DNA of 64,000 bases from Thioalkalivibrio sp. ALJ21 (lineage in GTDB: Bacteria; Pseudomonadota; Gammaproteobacteria; Ectothiorhodospirales; Ectothiorhodospiraceae). The stretch spans positions 1,054,001-1,118,000 of the forward strand of contig NZ_KB905155.1 in the NCBI RefSeq assembly GCF_000378605.1. Reading direction: 5' to 3'. Of the stretch, positions 38,009 through 45,938 are shown piece by piece. The number at the start of each line of letters is the position of its first letter. The first letter of the stretch is position 1. Below the pieces are notes generated by a model. The model saw only the letters and a program-made list of their open reading frames with translations, had not been told where the DNA came from and ran no database searches. Position numbers and translations under genes: made by a program.

Positions 38009-39142
38009 ATGAAGTTCAAGTACGTAAACCCTAAAGCGGTCAAAGGAGTGGTCGCAAACTACGCGCCAGTGAACCCCTTCGTATTCGCACGGATCATTGA
38101 AGAAACTCTTGAGAACATCAACCAAGGGTTCGTGCATACAGAGGCGGGTGCTGGGCGATTCAAAAGCGACCCCCCGAGCATTTCCGCCGCATTGGTTGGG
38201 GTCGCAGACAAGCTCCTTGCGCACAACGTCTCAGAGGCAAAGGCACATCCACCGGATTTTTATTCGGGGCTGGACTTCGACTTAGTGCATGAGGCCAGCC
38301 CCACGGTCCTTGGCACCGGGTCCCACGTCAAAACAACCGTCAAATCCTACTTCCACCATACCGAGTACGCCCGCGAACCTTCCCAGCGCAGGGTCGCCTT
38401 CCATCTGGTCTATAACGACATCAATGGGACGCGATGGTCCATCTCATTCCCAATTCAGGTAGTTATGAAGGGCTACCCGTCACTTAACGAGGGATACGTT
38501 GGTTACGCTCATGGCATCTGGCTACCAGACCCTTCGGACACAGGGTCGGGCGAGCAGCACAACTACATCGGTGTGACGAAACGTGGCTGGTTACGTCGAA
38601 TGGCAGAGCACTTCAGCGAAATCCGAAGCGGCAGCAATAAGACGTTCCATCGGGCATGGCGCGATTACGTTGGCCGCAGAGACGTCAGCCTAACCTCTGA
38701 GTTAATTGTCACCCACCACACGTTCGAGCAGATAATGGCCTGGGAAGAGGAACAGGTAGATCGAGAGATGTCCGATGGCACATCGTTGAACATGATTCCC
38801 GGCGGTTTCAAGGGTATGCGGTTTCTCCATGAGCACCGCCTAACCACATCGAACGTCGTCAGCCTCCAAGAGCGAGAGCAAGCCGTCGCACGCTACCAAG
38901 CGCAAAATCCGAGGGCGGGCATTCCAAACCTAATCATCAGCGAGCTCTGGCGGAAGCCCGAATACGCGGAGCAAGTGATATGCGGGGCCGAAGGCAGGCT
39001 GTCACCGGCGCAAGTGCGTAGTATTCGCGAGCTGAACGGGCTGGGCGTTCCAGTTGAAAAGATCGCGCAGTCGGTGGGGGCGAAAAACTGCCTGCAGGTT
39101 GAAAGGGTTTTAAAAGGTGTTACGTATTCTCGAATTCACTAA
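38009..39142 (+). CDS. GIY-YIG endonuclease-like protein with C-terminal helix-turn-helix
   Basis: A 377-residue protein that I do not recognise as a named gene. Residues about 165-225 form a GIY-YIG-type nuclease core: GYAHGIWL, then HNYIGVTKRGWLRRMAEHF with candidate catalytic Arg196/197 and Glu200, then SGSNKTFHRAWRDY. The C-terminus (about 330-375, LSPAQVRSIREL...IAQSVGAKNCLQVERVLKG) resembles the NUMOD-type DNA-binding helix-turn-helix of homing endonucleases. The N-terminal 160 residues match nothing I know. Lower G+C than its neighbours and the repeats just downstream suggest horizontal transfer. It could be a free-standing homing endonuclease or a restriction-like nuclease. Confidence 0.65.
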   Translation: MKFKYVNPKAVKGVVANYAPVNPFVFARIIEETLENINQGFVHTEAGAGRFKSDPPSISAALVGVADKLLAHNVSEAKAHPPDFYSGLDFDLVHEASPTVLGTGSHVKTTVKSYFHHTEYAREPSQRRVAFHLVYNDINGTRWSISFPIQVVMKGYPSLNEGYVGYAHGIWLPDPSDTGSGEQHNYIGVTKRGWLRRMAEHFSEIRSGSNKTFHRAWRDYVGRRDVSLTSELIVTHHTFEQIMAWEEEQVDREMSDGTSLNMIPGGFKGMRFLHEHRLTTSNVVSLQEREQAVARYQAQNPRAGIPNLIISELWRKPEYAEQVICGAEGRLSPAQVRSIRELNGLGVPVEKIAQSVGAKNCLQVERVLKGVTYSRIH

Positions 39143-39268
39143 TAGTCGGGCGAACTAGATCTGTACACCCACGAGGTTGTTAACATCCAAGCCGAGGGTT
39201 CTTAATCGGAAAGGGAAAAATGGGGATGGATTTATTTTCTCACGTCCGACGGGTCATGAGGATCAGAG

Positions 39269-39310
39269 CTTGCCTTTTGCCTCCCTGCCACGACTGGGGC
39301 AAAAGGCAAG
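39269..39310. repeat. Hairpin repeat, transposon-associated type
   Basis: A perfect 13-bp inverted repeat, CTTGCCTTTTGCC (39269-39281) against GGCAAAAGGCAAG (39298-39310), with a 16-nt loop and followed by GCCTGACCCC. From memory, similar GGTCAGG-CTTGC hairpins accompany IS200-like/REP-associated transposases; no such transposase gene is present here. Confidence 0.5.
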
Positions 39311-39329
39311 GCCTGACCCCTTAGGTGCT

Positions 39330-39404
39330 GCGGGTGTGTTCGGCCTCGCGGCAGCGGAAGGTTGAAGACTGGCCGAACGGACTGACGCCACCGGAACGTT
39401 CTAC
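39330..39404 (-). pseudogene. Fragment of a second fccB 3' end
   Basis: About 75 bp is clearly homologous to the 3' part of the intact fccB downstream (near 39615-39690). Read on the minus strand it encodes VERSGGVSPFGQSSTFR, against VEGSGGVSPLGQSSTFR in the real gene. The remainder of the gene is absent. It is flanked by the hairpin repeat and a GAGGACACCCA motif. It is a remnant of a duplicated or recombined flavocytochrome gene. Confidence 0.75.
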
Positions 39405-39411
39405 TGGTCGA

Positions 39412-39510
39412 GTAGAGGACACCCACTTTCTGCGATATGCCATATAGAATCGCCTATGAAACAGATCTACATGATTACTTACCCGGCCCGAGGTAGAGGA
39501 CACCCATCAT
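39412..39510. repeat. Two GAGGACACCCA motifs between the fccB fragment and fccB
   Basis: GTAGAGGACACCCACTTTC (motif core 39415-39424) and GTAGAGGACACCCATCATTTT (core 39496-39505) lie in the same orientation. They belong to a motif recurring in gaps across 39.4-45.9 kb. The 439-bp gap from 39143 to 39581 holds these, the hairpin and the fccB fragment; no intact gene is seen. Confidence 0.6.
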
Positions 39511-39581
39511 TTTCGGGCCCGCCCGGCAACGAGCTCGGCGCCCGGAGGCGCCGATCGAAGTGGTTGGGAGAGTGCCGGGGC

Positions 39582-40877
39582 CTAGCCCCAGATGTCTTGG
39601 GTGATGCCGGCATACCAGGCGCGGGTGTGTTCGGCCTCCTGGCGGCGGAAGGTTGAAGACTGGCCGAGGGGACTGACGCCACCGGAGCCTTCTACCGCTG
39701 CCTGGGTGCCGTTTTGGTACTTGTATACGGCGGCGATGCTGACGCCATAGTCCGGGGTGATCAGGCCGTAGCAGGTGCTGGCCGACGACGGGTCCAGGGG
39801 CTCCTGGCCCGATAGCTCGCGCAGGATGGCCGCCGCGACGATCTTGCCCTGGTTGTTGGCCGCGTGGCCGGACTTGGGCATGGCACCCGCCACGCTGGCA
39901 TCGCCGATCACGTAGATGTTGTCGTCCATGACGGACTTGAAGGTCCGCTGATCGACCGAGGCCCAGCCTTGTTCGTTGGTGAGGCCTGCATCGTGGGCAA
40001 TCTGGCCGGCGCGCTGGGCGGGAACGAAGTTCATCACGTCCGCGCGGACACGTTCCTGGCCACCGTCCGCGTGGGCGGTCTTGCCGCTGACGTCGATCTC
40101 CTCGACGCGCCCACCGTTGGCGCCGCCACGCCATTCGATCATGTCGCCGTAGTGTTCGGCCCATCCCTCCTCGAACAGGCCCTGTTTGGCAAAGCCCTCC
40201 TTGGGATCGAGGACGATGACCTTGGAGCGTGGTTTGTGGGTCTTGAGGTAGTACGCCACCATCGAGACGCGCTCGTACGGCCCCGGCGGGCAGCGGTACG
40301 GGTTGGGCGGGGCGACCATGACGTAGACCCCGCCGTTGGGCATCGCCTGCAGCTGCGCGCGCAGCAGTTCGGTCTGCGAGCCGGCCTTCCAGGCGTGCGG
40401 GATCGTCTCCGCATCGGACTCTTCGATGCCGGGCATTTCGTCGTACTTGAAGTCGATGCCCGGAGACATGACCAGCTTGTCGTACTGCAGGCTGTCGCCG
40501 CTTTCCAGGCGAACGGTGCGGCTGTCGACGTCTACGCCAATGACCTTGTCCTGGATGACATCGACACCGTCGCGGTCGCGCAGATTGTCGTAGCCGTGCG
40601 TGATCGCCTCGATGCTCTCGAAGCCGCCAAGCACCCAGTTACTGCCGTAGCAGGTGACGTAGGTGGCGTTGGGCTCGATCAGCGTGACCGCCATGCTTGG
40701 CGAGAGTTGTTTCAGGTAGCGCGCCGCGGTGGCACCGCCGGTGCCGCCACCGACCACGACTACGTGGGCCTTGCCAGCGCTATGTGCAGCATGAGGGGTT
40801 AAACCGATACCGGTCAGGGCAGCCGCGCTAGTGATCCCGAAGGCCTTGAGGAAGTGACGTCGCGTAAAGTTATGCAT
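39582..40877 (-). CDS. fccB: Flavocytochrome c sulfide dehydrogenase, flavoprotein subunit
   Basis: FccB oxidises sulfide to sulfur or polysulfide in the periplasm using FAD and passes electrons to the cytochrome subunit. The 431-residue precursor has a Tat signal (RRHFLKAFG, residues 6-14). VVVVGGGTGGATAARYLK is the FAD-binding fold. C76 in YVTCYGSNW corresponds to the covalent FAD attachment site. C196 (PYRCPPGPYER) and C369 (STCYGLITPDYG) correspond to the redox disulfide at the sulfide site. The gene follows fccA by 18 bp. Part of its 3' end is duplicated just downstream. Confidence 0.95.
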   Translation of the reverse strand: MHNFTRRHFLKAFGITSAAALTGIGLTPHAAHSAGKAHVVVVGGGTGGATAARYLKQLSPSMAVTLIEPNATYVTCYGSNWVLGGFESIEAITHGYDNLRDRDGVDVIQDKVIGVDVDSRTVRLESGDSLQYDKLVMSPGIDFKYDEMPGIEESDAETIPHAWKAGSQTELLRAQLQAMPNGGVYVMVAPPNPYRCPPGPYERVSMVAYYLKTHKPRSKVIVLDPKEGFAKQGLFEEGWAEHYGDMIEWRGGANGGRVEEIDVSGKTAHADGGQERVRADVMNFVPAQRAGQIAHDAGLTNEQGWASVDQRTFKSVMDDNIYVIGDASVAGAMPKSGHAANNQGKIVAAAILRELSGQEPLDPSSASTCYGLITPDYGVSIAAVYKYQNGTQAAVEGSGGVSPLGQSSTFRRQEAEHTRAWYAGITQDIWG

Positions 40878-40895
40878 TGTTGTTATCCCCCGTGA

Positions 40896-41210
40896 TCAGA
40901 AGCGCGCGAAGTAGACCGACATGGCTTCGATCTCCTCGTCGGTGTAGCCCTTGGCGTGACGATCCATGATGGTCGCCTCACGCTCGCCATCGCGGAATGC
41001 GCGCATCTGGCTCTGGATGACTCCCGCCGAGACACGGCTGAGATCCGGAACACCTTTTTCGGCCGCGGCCGCGTTATGACAGGCTTTGCAGGAAGCGGCC
41101 ATCAACTGGCCACGGGTAATTTCGTCATTGTCGGCGATAGCCTGGGATGCGGTGCCGGCCATCGCCAGCGAGGCGACAAGCCCCGCTGCGAACAAGCGTG
41201 AGTGCTTCAT
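40896..41210 (-). CDS. fccA: Flavocytochrome c sulfide dehydrogenase, cytochrome subunit (monoheme)
   Basis: A class I c-type cytochrome of 104 residues with a Sec signal peptide (cleavage near ASQAIA). The single heme site is CKACH (C41, C44, H45) with a likely axial Met82 in ATIMDRHAKGYT. The monoheme form contrasts with the diheme FccA of Allochromatium and fits the small-subunit type of chemolithotrophs. The start at 41210 has AGGAG 8 bp upstream; a longer open frame upstream is not signal-like. It is the first gene of fccAB and accepts electrons from FccB. Confidence 0.92.
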   Translation of the reverse strand: MKHSRLFAAGLVASLAMAGTASQAIADNDEITRGQLMAASCKACHNAAAAEKGVPDLSRVSAGVIQSQMRAFRDGEREATIMDRHAKGYTDEEIEAMSVYFARF

Positions 41211-41567
41211 GCGAGCGAACTCCTGACGGTTGGGGTTTATGGTTCCCCGGCATTCAGCCGGCCCACTCATCACCACTGCAGAAAGCGCGCCAACAGCCCC
41301 GCCGCCCCTTGCTACAGCCGTTTTCGCCGCATACAGGCCAGAACCGTCGGCGTATCCAACGGACAATTCAGCACTTTGTCGGCCAAAGTGACCGGTTTGG
41401 CCGCTTTGTCAGCACAGGACAAACGAGGGACGGCCCTTGCACCTGATCCGAGCGCATGGCGCTAAAGCGGTTGGTAACGGGCAAACGAAGCGCTCCACGG
41501 GCTTTCTATTGGGTGTCTTGAGCCTGCACTAGACTCACAGTAGGCCCCCACATCGGGAGAAGAGGAC
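41211..41567. promoter_or_regulatory. fccAB/GFA divergent intergenic region with dyad
   Basis: This 357-bp gap must contain the fccAB promoter and that of the divergent GFA gene. At 41372-41390 lies CACTTTG-TCGGC-CAAAGTG, a perfect 7-bp inverted repeat, followed by a partly similar TTTGGCCGCTTTGTCAG; this could be an operator. No gene or consensus promoter is certain. Confidence 0.4.
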
Positions 41568-42062
41568 ATGCAGCTCGAAGGGTCCTGTCACTGCGGCGCG
41601 GTGCGCTTTCGCGTGGAATCGCCGCATCCGTATCCCTACCAGCGCTGCTACTGTTCGATATGCCGCAAGACCGCCGGGGGCGGCGGTTATGCCATCAACC
41701 TGAGCGGACGCGCCGAGACGCTGGAGGTCGAGGGCGCCGAGCACACGGGTATCTACCATGCAGTGATCGACGGCGAGCCGAGTGTCGGCGAGCGCCATTT
41801 CTGCCGCCACTGCGCCAGTGCTCTCTGGGTCTATGATCCGCGCTGGCCTGACCTCGTCCACCCCTTTGCCTCCGCCATCGACAGCGAACTGCCGACCCCG
41901 CCCGAGCACGTCCATATCCTGCTCGACAGCAAGGCCAACTGGGTGGAGGTGGAGACAGGCGACAACAGCAGATGCTTCTCCGGTTTCCCGGAGGAGAGCA
42001 TCGCCGATTGGCACCAGCGGCTGGGGCTGGAGATGAGCAACGAGAGCGATAATGAAAACTGA
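41568..42062 (+). CDS. GFA-family (DUF636) zinc-binding protein
   Basis: A 164-residue protein of the glutathione-dependent formaldehyde-activating (GFA/CENP-V) family. The zinc ligands CHCG (about residues 7-10), CYCSICRK (about 27-34) and CRHCAS (about 83-88) are all in place. Family members bind two zinc ions; the formaldehyde-glutathione role is established only for some members, so the substrate here is unknown. It is divergent from fccAB and followed by tandem repeats. Confidence 0.85.
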   Translation: MQLEGSCHCGAVRFRVESPHPYPYQRCYCSICRKTAGGGGYAINLSGRAETLEVEGAEHTGIYHAVIDGEPSVGERHFCRHCASALWVYDPRWPDLVHPFASAIDSELPTPPEHVHILLDSKANWVEVETGDNSRCFSGFPEESIADWHQRLGLEMSNESDNEN

Positions 42063-42085
42063 AGCGGCTAGGCTGTATCGGACAT

Positions 42086-42187
42086 TACTGCTCAGCGGCA
42101 GGACACCCATCTTCCTTCGTACTGCTCAGCGGCAGGACACCCATCTTCCTTCGTACTGCTCAGCGGCAGGACACCCATCTTCCTTCG
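42086..42187. repeat. Three tandem 34-bp repeats
   Basis: Three exact, contiguous copies of a 34-bp unit (42086-42119, 42120-42153, 42154-42187) lie between the GFA gene and the HigA-type gene. Each unit carries TACTGCTCAGCGGCAGGACA followed by CCCATCTTCCTTCG. It therefore contains a variant of the GGACACCCA motif seen nearby. There are no spacers, so this is not a CRISPR array. Confidence 0.9.
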
Positions 42188-42227
42188 CGCTTAACACGAC
42201 TGCCGTAGGCTTCGAGGATTACCACTG

Positions 42228-42545
42228 ATGACCATGCACAACCCTCCGCATCCGGGCGCGTTCATTCGCGAGGTCTATCTGGAACCGTTTCGGCTTAGCG
42301 CCCGTCATTTGTCGACCAAACTCGATGTTTCGCCCTCCACCCTGGGGCGCGTCCTGCAGGGACGCAGCGGGGTGAGCGCCGAAATGGCACTGCGTCTGTC
42401 TAGAACGCTCGGCCGGTCGCCGGAAAGCTGGCTGGCCATGCAGCACCAGCACGACCTCTGGTGTGCACGGAAGAACGTGAAGCTGGACGCCGTGCAGCCG
42501 ATTCGGTTCGACGGGCATAGAGAAAACGGGCAGCCAGCCGCGTAG
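42228..42545 (+). CDS. HigA-family addiction-module-type regulator (orphan)
   Basis: A 105-residue XRE-type DNA-binding protein of the HigA/VapI family. PHPGAFIREVYLEPFRLSARHLSTKLDVSPSTLGRVLQGRSGVSAEMALRL is the diagnostic start and helix-turn-helix. PESWLAMQHQHDLW is the conserved C-terminal motif. HigA antitoxins usually follow a higB toxin gene. Here the upstream space is filled by the 34-bp repeats and the GFA gene, so no toxin partner is present. It may be a solitary regulator or the remnant of a module. Confidence 0.88.
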   Translation: MTMHNPPHPGAFIREVYLEPFRLSARHLSTKLDVSPSTLGRVLQGRSGVSAEMALRLSRTLGRSPESWLAMQHQHDLWCARKNVKLDAVQPIRFDGHRENGQPAA

Positions 42546-42607
42546 CTCCGGGAAACGCGCACTAACGGCTTAGGAACAAGAGGACACCCAACTTCTTGAT
42601 ACGCTGC

Positions 42608-43147
42608 TTACCGGGCCGCCTCGGCTTCCAGCATATCCACGAGTTCGGCGGCGGAGACAAGGCCGTACCTGATCCGGCCCTGGGGGGTGATGATGGTGGG
42701 GGTGCCCCGGAACCGCTGCTCCCGGGCGATGGCCAGATGGTCGGCCACGGGATGCGGGCAGTCTTCCGCCTTTATGGTCTCGCCCAGCTTGGCCCGGGTG
42801 ATGGCATCCTGCCGGTCGTCGCTGCACCACACCGCCTCCATCTGCTCGAAGGCGTTGCCGATGACGGGGAACGCCGCATAGCGAATGCGGATGTCCCATA
42901 AGAGGTAGTCGTCGATTTGCTGGTGGAACTCGCGGCAATAAGGGCAGTTGACGTCGGTAAAGACCGTCACGGTGTACTGGGCATCGTCCGGCTCAAAGAC
43001 AATGAGCTCGTCCTCGTCCAGGCCCTCCACCAGTTGCACGATCTCGGCCTCCCGTTCCCCGGCGGCCGCGTTGCCGCTCAGGCCGAACACCAGAAGCGCC
43101 ACGGCCACCAGAACCATGGGGCATGCGCAGATCCTGTTCCGTATCAC
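42608..43147 (-). CDS. DsbC/DsbG-like periplasmic thiol-disulfide protein
   Basis: A 179-residue exported thioredoxin-fold protein. After a signal peptide (about residues 1-30, ending near GNAAAG) it has VFTDVNCPYCREFHQQIDDYL with the active CPYC pair. The cis-proline loop is RGTPTIITPQGRIRYGL. It resembles the catalytic domain of DsbC, but the N-terminal dimerisation domain is very short. I place the start at GTG 43147, with AAGGA 8 bp upstream; an ATG ten codons later is also possible. It may mature c-type cytochromes or sulfur proteins of the neighbourhood. Confidence 0.8.
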   Translation of the reverse strand: MIRNRICACPMVLVAVALLVFGLSGNAAAGEREAEIVQLVEGLDEDELIVFEPDDAQYTVTVFTDVNCPYCREFHQQIDDYLLWDIRIRYAAFPVIGNAFEQMEAVWCSDDRQDAITRAKLGETIKAEDCPHPVADHLAIAREQRFRGTPTIITPQGRIRYGLVSAAELVDMLEAEAAR

Positions 43148-43312
43148 GTCCACCGTCCTTCCGGCTTGATGCGCTGACAGCCGGTGTTTGTCGGCCTGCC
43201 GGATACCCTGCCCCGAACACATACCGATGGACCATTGCGAGGAATCCGGGTTCCGCCTGAACGACACGCGAGAACCAGCGGGAAAGGGCTCGGACCTCGA
43301 TAGCATCATTTT

Positions 43313-43665
43313 ATTGCCCGTTAGAGCGAGGCCCCGGGGGCGTGGCAATCTCCGAACGCAACTCCTGACGTTTGCCTCTGCCAGTGGTGGATAGAGAGGA
43401 CACCCAGTTTTTTCTGGCCGTCATGGCGAGGTCCCGCAGGGGCCGTGGCCATCTCCGAACGCTACCTCCCGCGTCCGCCCTGGCCAGCGCTGGGGACACA
43501 CCCTCGGAGATCGCCACGGCGCTGCGTGCCTCGCGATGACGGTGTTTGGTTGCGAAGACGGGTTGAGAAGGCGACGAAAAAGAGGACACGCACCTTATTG
43601 AGGTTTGCCCGCTTCGCTAGACGTAGCTGCCGAAGAAGAGGACACCCGCCTTCTCAATGCGGTAG
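43313..43665. repeat. Repeat-filled gap: REP-like elements and GAGGACACCC motifs
   Basis: This stretch contains a half palindromic repeat (about 43313-43375, GGCAATCTCCGAACGC), a GAGGACACCCAG motif (43396-43407), and a full inverted-end repeat at 43427-43552 (CGTCATGGCGAGG...CCTCGCGATGACGG). Two further motifs follow, GAGGACACGCACC (43582) and GAGGACACCCGCC (43638). No gene can be supported between 43148 and 43665. The full repeat is closely related to the one at 45773-45895. Confidence 0.75.
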
Positions 43666-44133
43666 CTACTCGTTGTTCAGTACCAATTGCCCCCTCACCT
43701 GGCGGCGGACGAACCAGATCAGCAGGAGCGGCAGGATCACCCACTGAACGAGCGGCAGCAGGCCCGTGCCCAGGATCGGCAAGGTGGGCATGGTGTCGGC
43801 GTACTGCCAGCGGTCGTCGATTTCCGTTGCGTGCCACTCCAGGCCGATGGTGATCACCACCCCGATCGCCACGAACAACAGCACGGTGCGCAGAGTGGGC
43901 TGGAGAATCCAGCTCCGGTTCCGGGCGAGCGCCGCCACGCCCCAGAAGGCCGCGAGTGCGATCAGTACATCGCCAAGCGTTGCCCGGGTGCAGAACACCA
44001 CGGCCTCCCAGTGCGGCATGGTGGGCATATCGTCGAAGAAGGGTACCTGCAGAAACTCCCATGGGTAGTTCAGCAGGAACGCGAACACGGCCACGTTGAA
44101 CTCGGGTAGGGCCAGGATGCGCTGCCGCGACAT
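43666..44133 (-). CDS. Small integral membrane protein, family unknown
   Basis: A 155-residue protein with four predicted membrane helices: about residues 12-33 (including NVAVFAFLLNYPWEFLQVPFF), 52-71, 82-100 and 122-143. Conserved-looking polar positions are N21-Y-P-W-E-F, E99-W-H-A and the D-rich linker DRWQYADTMPTLP. I do not recognise the family. It stands alone, convergent with nothing close and back to back with pyruvate kinase. Codon use and composition are like the chromosome, so it is a real gene. Confidence 0.75.
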   Translation of the reverse strand: MSRQRILALPEFNVAVFAFLLNYPWEFLQVPFFDDMPTMPHWEAVVFCTRATLGDVLIALAAFWGVAALARNRSWILQPTLRTVLLFVAIGVVITIGLEWHATEIDDRWQYADTMPTLPILGTGLLPLVQWVILPLLLIWFVRRQVRGQLVLNNE

Positions 44134-44276
44134 GGGAGCCTCCTGTTGGTCTTGGTACGAGCACTCCGATACCGGGAAGGTACACGATGATGCTGCCGAC
44201 TTGCCTCAAGGCCATCGGCGACAGGCTGGCGCGGACGGTTTACCCTCAGGGACATTGATCGAGTAAGGGCTTGCCC

Positions 44277-45734
44277 ATGCCGTTTCCCGCGCAGAAGACG
44301 AAGATCGTGGCCACGATCGGGCCGGCGTCCGACTCCCCGGACACGCTGCGCCGAATGATGCAGGCCGGGCTCAACGTGGTGCGGCTGAATTTCTCGCATG
44401 GTGACCCGGCCTACCACGCCGAGGTGATCGGCCGTATCCGAGAGGCGGCGGAGGACACCGGCACGCGCGTGGCGATCCTCGGCGACCTGCCGGGGCCGAA
44501 GATGCGTATCGGCGAGCTGGGCGAGGAGCCGATCGAGCTGGAGCCCGGCGAGACCATTACGCTGACTACGGAGGACTGCACCGGCGACGCCTCGCGCGTG
44601 AGCGTGTCGTTCTCCGGACTGCCGGAGGCGGTACAGCCCGGCGATGCACTGTTTCTGAACGATGGCTACATCGAGCTGGAGGTGGTGTCAGTCGAGGGCC
44701 ACGACGTCATCTGCCGCGTGCAGACTGGCGGGGAACTGCGCTCGCGCAAGGGCCTGAACCTGCCGGGCATCGATCTCGGCATCCGCGCCTTTACCCTGGA
44801 CGACCACGATTGGCTGCGGTTTGCGGCGGAACACGGCGTGGATGCCGTGAGCCAGAGCTTCGTGGTCGATGGCGACGACATTTTGGCCGTGCGCAAGGCG
44901 GCGGAGGAGCTGGGCTACAGCCCCTTCATCATCGCCAAGATCGAGCGCGCCGCGGCGCTGGAGCAGCTCGACAGCATCCTGGAGGCGGCGGACGGCATCA
45001 TGGTGGCGCGCGGGGACCTGGGGGTGGAGATCCCGATCGCGAGCATCGCCCTCGCCCAGCGCCGCATCACCCGGCGCGCCAACCAGTACCACCGTCCGGT
45101 GATCACCGCCACCCAGATGCTGGAGTCCATGGTCACGTCGCGCCGGCCGACCCGCGCCGAGGCGACCGACGTGGCGAATGCCATCCTGGGCGGCACCGAC
45201 TGCGTGATGCTCTCCGGCGAATCGGCCATGGGGCGGTATCCGGTGGAATCCGTGGCGATGCTCGCGGCCATTGCCCGCTCCATCGAGCCGGAACGCGACC
45301 GAGGCATGATGCCCGATGGCCCGAACGACCATGACGAGGCCGGACGCGACCGCGCCGTCGATCTGATCGTGCGCAGCGTATTCCACACCGCGCAGCGGCG
45401 CCTGCCACAGGTGACCCTGGCGCCCACGCTCAGCGGCACCACTGCCCGGCGTATCGCCTGCCTGCGCCTGCCCTGCTGGACGGTCGCTTTCACCCCGAAC
45501 CCCGCAACCGCGCAGGGCCTGCAGTTCTCCTACGGCGTCGAACCGGTGGAAGTCGCCGAGGACCGCAGCGACTGGAACGACTTCGCCCGGACATGGCTCG
45601 CCGAGAACGACATCAACGACGGCCTCGCCCTCCTCATCCAGGGCCCCTCGGGCCCCAACCCGACCGGCAACCACCGCCTGGAACTGCTCGAACTCGACAG
45701 CCCCCGCCAGGGGGGCGCACCAGGGCATACCTGA
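44277..45734 (+). CDS. pyk: Pyruvate kinase
   Basis: Pyruvate kinase converts phosphoenolpyruvate and ADP to pyruvate and ATP. The 485-residue protein shows KTKIVATIGPASDSP, RLNFSHGDPAYH, the active-site signature IIAKIERAAALEQLDSIL with the catalytic Lys, VARGDLGVEIP and ITATQMLESM. I start it at ATG 44277 after an AAGGG Shine-Dalgarno-like sequence; a TTG two codons upstream is also open. The C-terminal domain is complete. Together with pycAB it gives two entries around pyruvate in this window. Confidence 0.96.
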   Translation: MPFPAQKTKIVATIGPASDSPDTLRRMMQAGLNVVRLNFSHGDPAYHAEVIGRIREAAEDTGTRVAILGDLPGPKMRIGELGEEPIELEPGETITLTTEDCTGDASRVSVSFSGLPEAVQPGDALFLNDGYIELEVVSVEGHDVICRVQTGGELRSRKGLNLPGIDLGIRAFTLDDHDWLRFAAEHGVDAVSQSFVVDGDDILAVRKAAEELGYSPFIIAKIERAAALEQLDSILEAADGIMVARGDLGVEIPIASIALAQRRITRRANQYHRPVITATQMLESMVTSRRPTRAEATDVANAILGGTDCVMLSGESAMGRYPVESVAMLAAIARSIEPERDRGMMPDGPNDHDEAGRDRAVDLIVRSVFHTAQRRLPQVTLAPTLSGTTARRIACLRLPCWTVAFTPNPATAQGLQFSYGVEPVEVAEDRSDWNDFARTWLAENDINDGLALLIQGPSGPNPTGNHRLELLELDSPRQGGAPGHT

Positions 45735-45938
45735 GAAAAGGTCAACGAGAACACACCCTTCTTCCCTGCCCCGTCATGGCGAGGCCCCGCAGGGGCCGTG
45801 GCCATCTCCAAACGCGACCCCGGACGCACGCCTCGATCAGCGCCCGGGCATCCCGTCAGCGATCGCCACGGCGCTGCGCGCCTCGCGATAACGGTGCCGA
45901 CCCGTGAAGGGGACACCCATCTTTGCCCTACCCAACCT
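45735..45938. repeat. Inverted-end repeat with flanking GACACCC motifs
   Basis: A roughly 123-bp unit (45773-45895) with ends CGTCATGGCGAGGCC and CCTCGCGATAACGG is about as similar to the unit at 43427 as two members of one family. A degenerate motif (GAGAACACACCCTTCTTCC, 45747) precedes it, and AAGGGGACACCCATCTTTGC (45908-45927) follows. It fills the gap between the convergent pyk and GlxA-type genes. Confidence 0.75.

Noticed and set aside
42086-42187. CRISPR array
   Set aside because: The three 34-bp units are contiguous with no spacers, and no cas gene is present.
42228-42545. Complete HigBA toxin-antitoxin module
   Set aside because: No HigB-like frame is found within several hundred bases on either side; only the HigA-type protein is present.
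44271-44279. TTG start for pyruvate kinase
   Set aside because: The ATG two codons downstream has better spacing to AAGGG and the conserved sequence begins after it; the same reasoning moved the chemotaxis gene start to 61998.
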